Source: Paralichthys olivaceus
Lineage: Eukaryota > Chordata > Actinopteri > Pleuronectiformes > Paralichthyidae
NCBI RefSeq assembly: GCF_024713975.1
Contig: NC_091094.1
Coordinates: forward strand, 25,010,501-25,074,500
DNA length: 64,000 nucleotides
Reading direction: 5' to 3'
Position 1 is the stretch's first letter. Each line of letters opens with the position of its first letter. The position numbers and the translations under genes are program-made. The notes beneath the pieces are model-generated. The model was not told where the DNA came from and searched no databases. It saw only the letters and a list, made by a program, of their open reading frames with translations. Shown piece after piece: positions 46,674 through 58,343 of this stretch.

Positions 46674-47655
46674 CCTCCCTTTTCTTATTAACTCCATTTT
46701 CTTTGTCCTGCTCTCTTTATTTTCATCTTCTTTCATTCTGATCCCACCTTTATCTCTGTTCCTCACCTAATCTCACCCTCCTCTTCTGTCTTACCCTCTC
46801 TTTTGTCCTCATGTCCTCTCTCGTCCTCTTCTCTCCTCTTGTTTTGTCTTCTCCTCCCTTCTCTTCCTCTCCTCTTCTGTTCCGATTGCTTTTTTTTAAT
46901 CTTCTTACCAACCCTTGTTTGTCTCCTCTCGTTTTGCTGTTATCTCTCTCACCTTCTGTCTTTCATCCCCCCTTTTCTCCTCTCCTCCTCTTTTGTCCTA
47001 TCTTTCCCCCTTTTCCCACCTCATACCATCCCTCCCCACTTCTCTCCTCTGCCCCATTATGCCATCCTTAATGTCCTCTCGTCCCTTCTTATTTCCTTTC
47101 CTTTTGTCCTTTCGCTACATATCCTCATCTGTCTTCTCTATCTTCCTCTCTTCTCATTCTACCATTTCCTCTTCTCATCTTGGACCGTCTATTCTTCATT
47201 TCCTGTCTTCTTCCCACATTTTTCTTTTTCTCCATCATGCCATCTCTATATTAGTTTTCCACTCCTCTTATTCTGCTCTTTCATCCTCTCTTTGTGCCTG
47301 TGCTCCACTTGCTCCCTCTCCTCATTTCCTTGGCTGTTTTGTCTTCTGTCCTCCACTCCTGTCCTGACCTTCTTATTTCCTTGATCGTTCTTTCATACTC
47401 ATTTTCCTCCTCATTATTCCTCATTCTTTGTCCTGGCCCTGCATCTTCTCTTACCCACCCTTCTTCCTTTAGTATTCTCTCTTCTCACCTGTCCTCTTCT
47501 GCCCTCTTCAGTCCCCTACTTGTGTCATTCTGTCTTTTCTGTCTCCTCTCCTTAGTTTCCTTTTCTCTCCTCTTGCCTTCTTTTCTTTCCTCTCTCCTCA
47601 TGTTTTCTCCTTTCGTTATTACCTCTCCTGTCATTCTCCTCTTCCGTGTTATTTG
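46674..47655. repeat. About 1-kb polypyrimidine (C/T) tract
   Basis: The plus strand is overwhelmingly C and T for almost 1 kb, in degenerate cctcttctcc, ttgtcctctc and cattcc-type words. It is not a clean microsatellite, and scattered A and G interrupt it. Long Ser/Phe/Leu-rich open frames here (for example 46803-47384) come from the composition and are not genes. Confidence 0.9.
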
Positions 47656-48221
47656 CCTTTGACCTGTTCATTGTTTTTGATGGATGGAAACACATGCACT
47701 CGTCAGCCAAGTCTCTCAGTCTCCCCTCTTCACCATCACTTTATCACAGACAACAGGCAGCCAAACGAACCTGTTCTCCGGCAGATCATTTCAAATACTA
47801 AAGAGACTTTTCCTTTTCTAACCGCACACAGCCTTTTATTGGTTTGCTGACTATATACAGTATGATAGAGCTGACATTGGCTTTTTTATCATATATGTCA
47901 AGTCCTCATATCATAAAGTTTGCAAAATAGCAATTTTTCCATAAACGTTCAATTCTTCTGAGTCATGGAGCACCTGAATCAGATCAGCATAAACATTAAC
48001 ATACATAATCAGTTCAAGATTTTCTACCACAACTTAACAATGTTTTGAAAGAAAAAAGACACTTCTGGTTATTTAATAGAAAAATATATGTATAACAAAA
48101 TACAAGTGTGGCTCTCCAAAAAAATCTATGGAATTAATTGAACAAGTAAAGACACTCAATTGAATGCATCCGCCACCCAGTGCAGTTTCAGTCTCTTTAC
48201 ATTTTTATTTTCCAGACTCAT

Positions 48222-48870
48222 ATGAAGTCATCTTGACCTTTGACCCCTGAAATCCAATCAGATAATCTTTAAGTCCAAGTGACAACTGGTCATAATTGGA
48301 AACTCCCTTTGGGCAGACTTGAGATATTTGAGGCCAAATACATAATTTTTGAGGCCACCATGACCTTGACCTTTTACCTTTGCACCAAATCTAATCTAGT
48401 TCATCTGTGAGTCTAAGTGATCATTTCTGCCAAATTTGCAAGTTCTCTGGAGGCGTCGGGAACATTCATGAGGCTAAAAACGTTTTTTGTGAGATCACAG
48501 TGACCTTGATCTTAAATATCGAATTCTAATCAGGTCATCTTTGAGCCCAAGTTTGTGCCAGATGTAATGAAACTGCCTATGCGTGTTACTGATATAAGCT
48601 ACCATGTTCACAAGAACATTAACTCACCGTGACCCTGACCTTTGAAATTTGGCACAAGATTTGGGTGGTCAAAGACTTCCCTCAAGGTGCTCTTACGATA
48701 ACAGAGTCATGAGGCAAAAAAAGGGTTTTGTGAGGACACAATGACCTTGACCTCCAAAGTCTAGTGAGTTCATCCTTGAGACCAACAGAATCAGATTTGA
48801 AGAAATACCATGTTCACAAGAATGGTACAGAAGGACAGACAACCTGAAAACGTAATAAAGCTCTCCATGC
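48222..48870. repeat. Degenerate ~130-bp tandem repeat (GTGACCTTGACCTTT family)
   Basis: Four or five imperfect units share accttgacctttgac, aatctaatcaggtcatc, gagtccaagtg and ttgaagttccctcaaggc-like words, and end near catgttcacaagaatgg then acagacaacctgaaaac. I know this arrangement from fish genomes as a dispersed satellite-like repeat. It is non-coding. Confidence 0.65.
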
Positions 48871-51564
48871 CGTATAGCCAGTTAGGTGAACTGGTAACAG
48901 GTAAAATTATTCCCATTTTGTCTTTTATTTTAGTTTTCACTTGTGTCCTTCAACTTGTTTGTTTGTTGATTTATTTATTAGGAGGATTATGCAAAACTAT
49001 GAAACTGGCGTTAAACTAAAACTACCAAACAGATTGGGGAGTTTTCCATCACTTTCTTTGACTATGTTTTACAACAACTGAATCATTTAGTTTATCAGAT
49101 TCCATGTTATTTATTGTATTTCTACTGTTAGAACGAGACAACCATGCATTTGTTGAGCCTGTAAACCTCCCTTAAAGAAACAAATAGAGAATGTAAGGGA
49201 TAACGTAATGTTAACTAAATTCATGCTTATTTTCAGCCTTCGGTCCACACGGGCCATATATCACTTAGGTTTGGCATGACCACTTGCCAGTGCTGTATGT
49301 AATTCTGTAACCATCTTCAGCAGCCAAACTTACTTCAGCTGTCCTCTGATATATTCTCATGATAATAGATAGCTAAAGACACACTGGGGTGTTTGGCTGT
49401 AATTTGTTATCTTTCTCCAGCTCTATAGGGCATCACCTACAGCCCACTCACCCATCACAGTGAAGAAGAGTGTTTTTTATACAGCCAGAAAGTAGTGCAA
49501 GTATATAGTGGACAGGATGGTAGATTAATGTTGAGCAGCAGGACCATCCCACTTAGAGGCGAGATGCCTATAAAATGGCGTAAAATAATACTTCAGTTGT
49601 GAGGATAAAAAAAAAAGAAACAAAAGTAATCATATTAATCTGTCTGTTTGACAAGCCCAGATTTGTAAACTGAACTACCCCTCCCGCTCTGTTCCACTGA
49701 AAGAGGCATTGAGGCATCAGTGGAAGAAACATGAAACTGTGAAATGTTCTGTGGAACAAATATTATATCTCTTGGCAAGAGCAGCTTTCCATTCAATCAG
49801 GTGATTTTCAGTTTGACATGAAGTGGATAGCTCGCCTGGACACATCAGTGGTGTCAGGGAGGGGCTCTGGTTCTAACGTTTGAATGCTATACTTTATAAT
49901 TTGAACAAAAAATATTGTTAGACTCAAAAACATGGAGCCAACCCAGGTGATACCTTTCAGCCAATGGGTGCAGCACATTTGTGAACTTTTGACCTTACTA
50001 AATGGAATTTGCATGGAGACTAAAAAACGTGGAAATAAAACGGACTGAAGGTGACAACAACAACGCAGTCACTGAGCAGGACCACGAAAAGCTGAATGAT
50101 GGAGATTAATTTATAGACTTGTGTATATCTCAGTGAGAAGATTTCTACTACTTGAGGCACTACTATAACTAAAACTAAACTATCACAGCAGTGATGACTC
50201 TCGAAACAGTAACCTGGCAGCTTGAGCTTCAAACTCTGAAAGAACAGCCTGGACAAAATCACTGATGCCTTTGCACTCCACCCCAACACATGACGTATTG
50301 TGTTGTCTTAACAGCAAGTGCGTTTTTTATTTCCCCCTATTGTACATTTAATGCATTTGGTGGCTGAGGCACACATGCGGACTCCTTATAGTTATCTCTA
50401 TGTAATCCTTATTGATATAACATTAGGTCTATGGAATGCTAACTGTTTATTCATTAGTACTTGTGCCGGTAAGTGGCAGCATGAAGTGATGTTAGAATTC
50501 TTTCAAACGTGTGTGTGGCTTGCTGCTGTTTTTCTGTCATCCTTATCCAGTATCTCACCTGTTTAACAGAATGACATTGTAATCACTGCAGGTACTGCGT
50601 GCATGTCCACAGGCATGTATGTGCATGTGAGGTGGTGCCTTAATAGGCAGCCCTAAATTTCAGGGCACTCTCACTGACAAGTTGGGCTCTGGGTCTGCCA
50701 CTGCACTGCACTGTGTTGTTTTACAAGCTTTGTACATACTGATGCATTTGTAAAGGACACATATTAACTTCATATTCTAGCTACAGTGTGAATAAAAGAT
50801 GACAATGTCTGTCTGTCTGTCTAGGGTTTGTTTGGTTCATGTTTCCCAGTGGATGAACCTTTATGTTCTTAATAATTCTCTTACTTTTCTACAGCCATCC
50901 TCTCTAATGCTTGTGTTTTTGAGTGGAACTCTCACAACAACTAGTAGATAGATATCATTTGGTACAGACAGTCATGTTCCCCTCTGCATGAACTGCAGTA
51001 ACTTTGCTCTTGACTGTTTATGTGGCAACATCGCAAGGTCATTTTTATATTTCGTCTGTCTACTTGCAAAAACTACAAAAAGTGTTGCCTCACAGAGCAA
51101 AGCTGAAGACACGTTTTTGTTATCAGTGGTACTTTCAGCATGTTTTGTTGTTGTTGAATTTTACTTCTTGGTTACAGAACAAAGCCTATTGGTTGCCAGA
51201 GAAACCAGAAGGGTAAGTTTGTGAGAGTCACATCTCTGCCAGCAGTTTTCATTGTTGTTTAAGGGGGAGTTTTGTTTCAGGCATACAGAGGAGGTTATTG
51301 ATGCAGTTCTTGACAGTCTGTAAAAGTTTTACTCCAAAGACTTTGATTTATAGTCTGGTTAACAGTGAAACGCCTATATTATTACTGTAAGTATTACTGT
51401 AAGTAAAAAAGCCACAACATGTTTGCACAACCTTAAATCGTATTTACAGTAACAAATAATCTTTGATGTGAATCTAAGTATCTTATAGAAACTTCAGATG
51501 GTAGACATTTGATGATGCAACGCTTTATCTCACCAGTACTGGTGACTGTGTAAAGCTTTATATG
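48871..51564. other. Intergenic; no gene recognised
   Basis: AT-rich DNA without a supported exon. Short open frames lack recognisable domains. Confidence 0.45.
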
Positions 51565-51569
51565 AGTGT

Positions 51570-51610
<41 letters not shown>

Positions 51611-51736
51611 TGCGTGTGCACTTGCATGTGTTTTGGAATGTGTGATGTATCTAGCTTCATATATCTATCTGAGCTGATGGCAGGGACAGGTAAGTCTTTT
51701 CCACCTAGCCTTCATTTGTGCCTATTTACACACACA

Positions 51737-51782
<46 letters not shown>
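51565..51782. repeat. (TG)n and (CA)n microsatellites in inverted arrangement
   Basis: A TG tract (51565-51622) and a CA tract (51728-51782) are separated by about 105 bases. They are mutually complementary on the same strand. Confidence 0.9.
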
Positions 51783-52117
51783 TCACACTTGTGGTTGAAA
51801 ACACTTCCTCTATCAGCTTTGGATGTTTTTATGATTAAGTCCAGACCAGCAGGAGTGAATGAAAGAACTAAAAGAAAACAGAAAAATATCTCCGTTTTTC
51901 ACATTTGGTTTTTATACTGTTTGAGTTCAGGAACCAGGAAACTCAAATATGCTACATACATAACAAATGTTTGTTTTAGCCATGTGTGAAACCTTCTGCT
52001 GATAGTAGACAACATGTTTGTGTGGTTATGTGGTACTGTGCATGTTTTGTGTGTGAATACATGTGCATATAACTGTGTCCAAAGAATGTGTGTGTGACAG
52101 CACAGAGGCCATTTGTG

Positions 52118-52320
52118 TTTAATTTAAACTGGGAGGGAAGGGGACCCAGACTGAGAGGCCTGTCATCACTGGGAGAGGACTGCTCCGCTCTGCTCAGCTC
52201 CCTCATCTCCATAATGGCTTCCAGTTGCTCGTAAAAACACTGAACCATGGGAAACCGTGAGAGGCTAGCGGCCATCAGAACCTCCTCAGATGGACTGACT
52301 GACCGTCTGGCCATGAAAAG
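52118..52320 (-). CDS. Possible exon of an unidentified gene
   Basis: After a good acceptor (GCTCTAGCAG, exon from 52320) the minus strand encodes LFMARRSVSPSEEVLMAASL, then SRFPMVQCFYEQLEAIMEMR, then ELSRAEQSSPSDDRPLSLGP and LPSQF. Codon third positions are G/C-rich, and the middle would form an amphipathic helix. This is unlike the surrounding low-complexity DNA and suggests real coding sequence. After about 52118 the frame stays open but looks non-coding, and no convincing donor is visible. It may therefore be a terminal exon, or I may have missed the donor. I do not recognise the protein. Confidence 0.35.
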
Positions 52321-52432
52321 CTGCTAGAGCTTGTGTGTGTTGTGGTGTCACTCAGACACAAGACGAGATGACTGGCCGATTAGGCGGGTACTGTTCATGG
52401 CAACCACTAACCGTGGACGAAATTTTCCTTTG

Positions 52433-52820
52433 AGGGCTGCATGATATGACGATACATATCGTGTGATGATAGAAAAACATCTAACATTCCATGTTATTCT
52501 CGATTATCCTCTATTATCCTCAAGTTATTTTGAAGTGCTGCAAATCACTTTTTATGGCAAAAATATTTCATCATTTGGACGCCGCTATGTGTTCTTCCAC
52601 ACGGCATGGAGTGAATGGCACAGAATGGGATAATTCCAAAGAGGAGAAAGACTCTGACCAGCCAAGACAAAACAAGAAGCCGGTACCAAAAGAAGAGGCT
52701 AGTTGTGTCACATGGATGTGGTTTAGATATGACAGGTCTGACATTGACCGAAAAGCCATAGCCTTCTTTGCAACTGATTCTGCAGACCTGTCCCCACAAC
52801 AGACACTACAACAACACTGA
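52433..52820 (+). pseudogene. hAT transposon / BED zinc-finger relic
   Basis: It opens with agggctgcatgatatgacg, similar to the GGGCTGCACGATAT end common in fish hAT elements. The open frame 52491-52820 then contains CVTWMWFRYDRSDIDRK, resembling the start of a zinc-BED finger (S-V-W-x-W-F-x-Y). The Cys ligands that should follow are missing, and the element has no transposase core. A decayed fragment, assigned by motif memory only. Confidence 0.45.
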
Positions 52821-54768
52821 TGGTTTTACCTAGCAAACAAGCATAATGAGCACAGAGACTGTCTATGGATGAGAGCTACAAGGATACATGAACAGGCTGA
52901 TGTTACAATAGGCTAACACCATTAAGCAAAGAATCAGGAGCTTGCTACTGCTGTCACTTGACATCTGTAAAGAGACGGCCCCAAGTGGTCTATTTCAGTA
53001 CAAAGTCATACCCCCACTTCCTCCCACCCTGCAAAAATTAAGTCAAAATATTCTGGATATAAAGTTTGCCATCTCGTGCATTTGGAGTCACAGTCTGTGC
53101 AGTAGCAATTGGGAGATGGAACCAGTTCCCTTCAATCCAATATGTTTGACCCAAATTTTCTTTTAATATTATCTATTATAATAATAATATTATAATATTC
53201 AATAAAACACTGACGGACACTTTACATGGTAACAGACTAATAATAAAATAAAATAATCATCCCTGTTTGATTTAACTGTGTACTTAACTATTGGTGAATC
53301 ATGATAGAGAATGGAAGAACAAAGCAATTTAGACAGTAACAGGAGTTAGTGGAGTGACTGATACTTGACTCTAACCAACCTCCAACACACCCAATGATTA
53401 TGATAATCAATTCCCAAATCCAACTCTGAATCCATATGTCCAGAGGGCGCAACACGACCACCAGCAGCAAAAGTCAGCACAGTGTTATGCCACATCAGCT
53501 GACTATGGTGCAGGTCATCTAACTAAACTGCCTCTCTCATAGTAGTAAAGTCATGCGAAATCACTGTGATCACTGAGGTTCAGCTCTAATCTTTCTTAAA
53601 TAACGAAGACTGATTTGACCAAGATGACTTCACAACCTTGTTATCTAAAAAAAAACAACCTCATGCAATGAGTCGACCTGAAACCAACATAGAAACCAAG
53701 ATAGTTAACTCGTTATCATGAGGAAATAACTTCCAAAATGAAACAAAATAATTGCGATCACAACTGACAAGTGATTTGTAATAGGCAATGACATGTAACC
53801 TTATACTGCTTAAACGTAGTCATTATGATGAAGAAATTATTTCATACAAACACTTTTCTACAGAACTGAAGTCTGTGTAATTTGCTAACATGTTGTCTAT
53901 GAACTCCATACGTATACTGTATACAGCCTGTCTGTGTACATTCCACTGGGGCACTTAAGTCCTGATCCTTGTCAACAGATTTGTGTTTTATTAGGTGGAG
54001 AAACAGCAGTAAGCGCCTGCAGCTCTGCGGGCACCATTCATACCAGCATAAACATCTCTGACGCGAACAAGCAGTTGCAATTTTGTGGGGGTGATGATTG
54101 TATCTGTGTGTGTGCACGCACATGATTGTATTGTGTATATGCATGTGTGTGTCTTTGACTGTGTGTTTGTTGCCTGATTGTGTAATCACAGGAGGAATCA
54201 GTGCCAGAGTTGAATCAAGATAAGTTGTTTGTCTCTACTGATGCAACGTGGTTATGTTGACTGATAATCTGCTTTTCAAAGCCAAATTCTCAAGAAACAA
54301 AAAATATGACAATGGAAGTAACACATCCATAATCCTAAATTGCAAAAAGTAAAAGATGTGACAGATTACAAATCTACTACACCAAATCGTTATTATATAT
54401 TATAATGAATATAAAGAATATAATGGACCATTGTAAATTACTTATGCATGTATAATTACTTTAAGTTCACTTTAAACATTATAATGTAGCTGTTTAATTG
54501 ATATTTGTTGATGTTATGTAACTATTACATACAACAACAGATATCTTCCATAGCCGTGCTCTTTGAGAAGGGTATGTTTGTCTCGCACCTGTTTTGAGCT
54601 GTTGCACCATTTTTCAGGTTTGTTTTGGAAAAAACATGTTGTTTTTTTCCCCTCATAAATGATTAAATTTTACGTACTGGTTCAAGTTCTTCCTTTCTTC
54701 CTCCAAAATAATTTAAGTACCAGTATGAACCAGTAAGCATTAAAATGCTACCTGATTCAAGTAACTAT

Positions 54769-54960
54769 TTAATCCATTATCTATATTGCTAATCCTCTTG
54801 AAGGGTCACAGGGATAGCCAATCCCAACTGTCATTTATCAAGAGGCAGTGTAATCCAGCCTATCGCAAGGCTGGCATACAGATGCAAACAACCATTCACA
54901 TCCACTCCAATTAACCCAATCCCAATCTGCTGTCTATGGAGGAATCGGGAAAAAAAAACA
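54769..54960 (+). repeat. Teleost dispersed-repeat fragment
   Basis: A series of short words: atccattatctat, cttgaagggtcacaggga, ccaatcccaactgtcat, agcctatcgcaaggctgg, caaacaaccattcacat and ccaattaaccc. It matches a very common fish repeat known to me from memory. Degenerate; family not assigned. Confidence 0.55.
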
Positions 54961-56217
54961 ACCAACATATTTTATATGTTTATATCTTGTCGACCTGTGT
55001 ATGCATGAAGCTAATGGGAAAAAAAATACAGAACTTATTTATTAACTATACAAGTTGTTCACGAGAGTATAAAAGAAAACGTCTCTGAATGATGCACCAC
55101 ACACATGTGACCTCACACAGAAAAGTGTTCAGTTGAAGCCCATTTTTTAGCTGCTGCCTTTGGTAAAATATTTTACATCTTTTCAAAAAGTTTGGGAAAT
55201 GTCATTTTTACTCTGACAGGCCAATTAGAACCAGTCGGCTCAATAAAACCTGTTATACCAACAATATACATCAAAGGCACATTTCATTTTATGTCTGCCC
55301 AAGCATCTGTTTTTTGCATGTAAAGGGTCTGCAGAGTTACTATGGCCAAAGTCTGCAGCAAAGAGAGCCCTTCTCTCCCACATGAAAAGAGCCTGAAACG
55401 ACTGGTACTGTTTTTTCCCATGAAGCTGCTACGTCACTAAATAACATGGCCGCCTACGTACAGTTTTTACTGTGATGGAATGCAATTACACAGTTATGTA
55501 TGAAATATAAGAGGAACAAGAGTTTTTGTCAGTGGTGACATAAATCCTGCTCCAGTTTTGTTTGTAAAGGTGGTTTGAGTCATTCAGCTGGTTAATCCAC
55601 GTTTTCAATATCTCAATCAGATATGCATCTGCACGGTAGCAAATACACATTTGTTAGCGGGGTTACAGCAGAGTTCGAAACTGATAAAGAAATCTCTGGG
55701 TAAGGGGCATGGCATTTGCAACAAGCACTCTAAGTGGTTGATCAATCACGAAAGGGATGGCAAACTGACCAGTCAGAGCAGACTGGGCTTTTTGGGAGTT
55801 GCACCAAGAGCTATAACAGAGCACTTGTAATGCACCCCCAAATTAAAATTATGAACCTACTTATTACCAAAGTATACCAGTATAATACGTGTAACATCAT
55901 CCGTGTATACAAATGAGTATGATCAAAATGTATACCTAAGGTTGTGACCCTTTATGACGAAAGGTCCGAAGATTTCAGGCAAGAAAAATGAGAGCAGCCA
56001 TTGATTGGTCGCATTGACCCACAACATAATAGAAGTTAACTAGTGTTGGTCTGGCCATGTGTTCCAAGCCTGAATGTACTTCCCTGGGATATTGTCACAT
56101 TCCTCTGGCCCACAGAATCTGTGGTCAGCCACACATACAGTTTTATTGTGGGAGAGTATGTTACAATGTGAGAATGCCAATGAAGTGATTGATATCGCCT
56201 ATGCTTAGGACTGTGGT

Positions 56218-56220
<3 letters not shown>

Positions 56221-56261
<41 letters not shown>
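56221..56261. repeat. (TG)20 microsatellite
   Basis: Perfect TG run of about 41 bases. Confidence 0.95.
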
Positions 56262-56263
<2 letters not shown>

Positions 56264-56506
56264 AGCGCCTTGTTCTCTGCTTTGCGAAAGGACACATGTT
56301 TGATAGATTACTTGATTTGGACCACAGACTTTTGCGTGTGGCAGACACAGATCAGAACTCTGTCAAATAACATCACCAGTACCTTCGCCAACAGAACATT
56401 TATGTGTGGGTGGATGGGTGGAACAGGACAAAGAGGGTTGATGCGTGACAGAACAATAGTGTGATTTAGCGACAGAGTTATGAAGAATTTGTAATCATAT
56501 GGCTTT

Positions 56507-56710
56507 TGTGTGTGTGTGTGTGTGTGCGCGTGGACATTCTTCAGGGATCTCATCATTGACACCAACAGGACAGAGCTTCACCGTATCAAAACACTGTCTG
56601 TGCTGCATTCAGGTTATCTAATTGGCTCCAGACGGAACAATGAACACTGATGCTGAAAATAGATCTGAGGGCTTCCACTGACACACACACACACACATAC
56701 ACACACACAC
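56507..56710. repeat. (TG)n (56507-56531) and (CA)n (56680-56710) microsatellites
   Basis: A TG tract ending in gcgcg, and a CA tract with one interruption about 150 bases further on. They are inverted relative to each other. Confidence 0.9.
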
Positions 56711-58267
56711 GGTAAATCACATGAACAATGTTTAACGCTGGTATATATAAATGTAAACACAAAAGTGAAGTCATTAACATATATATATACATACTGTATA
56801 CTATATATGTGGTGTGAAGAAAATCTGAGTGCACTTACACTAGACTTGTTTATAACAGAGGACATGCACATTGAAAAACTCCATTCAAGTAAACTTCTGT
56901 GTCCAAAACAGAATCACACCTTATTAAAGATGTTTCCAGTTTATACAGAGGGAACATTTAACTGATAGGAATTAACAACAAAATAGATATTTTTGAAGAA
57001 AAAACAAAACAAATAATACGAGAACAGAAGGAAGGCATTTTATTTTACCATTTTTTATAGTTGTTAGGGAGAGAAATTTTAAATTTTTTGTACATTCCAC
57101 AATTGAAGAGATTTAAATTCAATTTTTACATGTATTATAATGATGTAATTGTGAACAAGATTTCAGTATTGTTTGGGTTTTGTCCCATGACTAAAAAGTG
57201 CCAGAAACGATGTATTATCCCTCGTGTAAGATTGTATGATTCTGATTCTTCAGGTGACTCCTGACTAGATAGATGTGACACAAAATCTCAGTTAAATTAT
57301 TTGGAGAGTTCCATAAGCTTAGGATCATGTCACAAGAATAAAACAGCTGCTCTGCTGTTTATTTACACAGGTCTTAGTCATGTGTATCCTGAACAATTCT
57401 GCTCTAAGAGCAAACTCCTTTATGTGAAAAAATAGGAGTTCACTCCCATCTGAGAGGCAGTTCCTTTGTATTTTTCTTGTTCACCTCACTTGAAATCTAA
57501 GGAGAAAGGCAAACATGCAAAACATTAACTTAAATAATAGACTATAGTTGACGTTTGAACACTCTCCACGGTTACCTTGGTGATTATTTGCTGCCTATAA
57601 ATCTTTAAATCTAATGCTTTGCATATAAAACCAAAGACATGAGTTGCAAACAACAGCGGGTCATTCTCCATGGCCATCAAGGGAGTCCTTTGCAGGCTGA
57701 TAAAAAACCAGTAGCAAGGTGTATCCATGATGGCAACATATTGTTGGAACTGTGTTGTTGCTTCTCCAGTAGAGCAGGGAAAGGCCACATGATACAGGCT
57801 CTACATAACCCTAAAACAAACAGAAATTACAGCATGGACCCACCGCAAAGCTGATTCTGAAATTCTTGCTTCTCACCTGATGTGCTCCACCAACCACTGA
57901 GCTCAAGTTTTTATTAATAATACAAGTTTGTGATTCTGCTTAGTACAAACTTACAATGTCTAATATTGTGTAGACCACCAACAGATCCATGCTTTAATCT
58001 TTTGCAAATCATGCTGCCTTCTGTGTGACTCATGCATTGGTTCTGCTCACAGCAGCTTGTCACTGTAATGAGGCCCAGTGGAAGTCTGATAGTAGATAAC
58101 AATACTCAACACATGCAGTGGGAGGAGGTCACAGTCTCTTGACGGAAGAGTTAACTGGTTCCAGCTTCTAAATTACTTGTCACCATGGAAACCCCAGTCT
58201 CCGCCCTCGAGTGGACTGTATTGGGCAACTCCTTATGTGTTTCCAAAGCCAGAGACATTATATCACC

Positions 58268-58343
58268 TACACACGCACACACACACACACGCACACGCAC
58301 GTGCGCATACACACACACACACACACAAGGCCACACACACACA
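58268..58343. repeat. (CA)n cluster with CG interruptions
   Basis: CA-rich alternating purine-pyrimidine DNA including gcacacgcacgtgcgcatac. Confidence 0.9.

Noticed and set aside
46803..47384. 193-codon Ser/Phe/Leu-rich frame and its neighbours
   Set aside because: Stop codons need purines, so a polypyrimidine strand is open in all frames.
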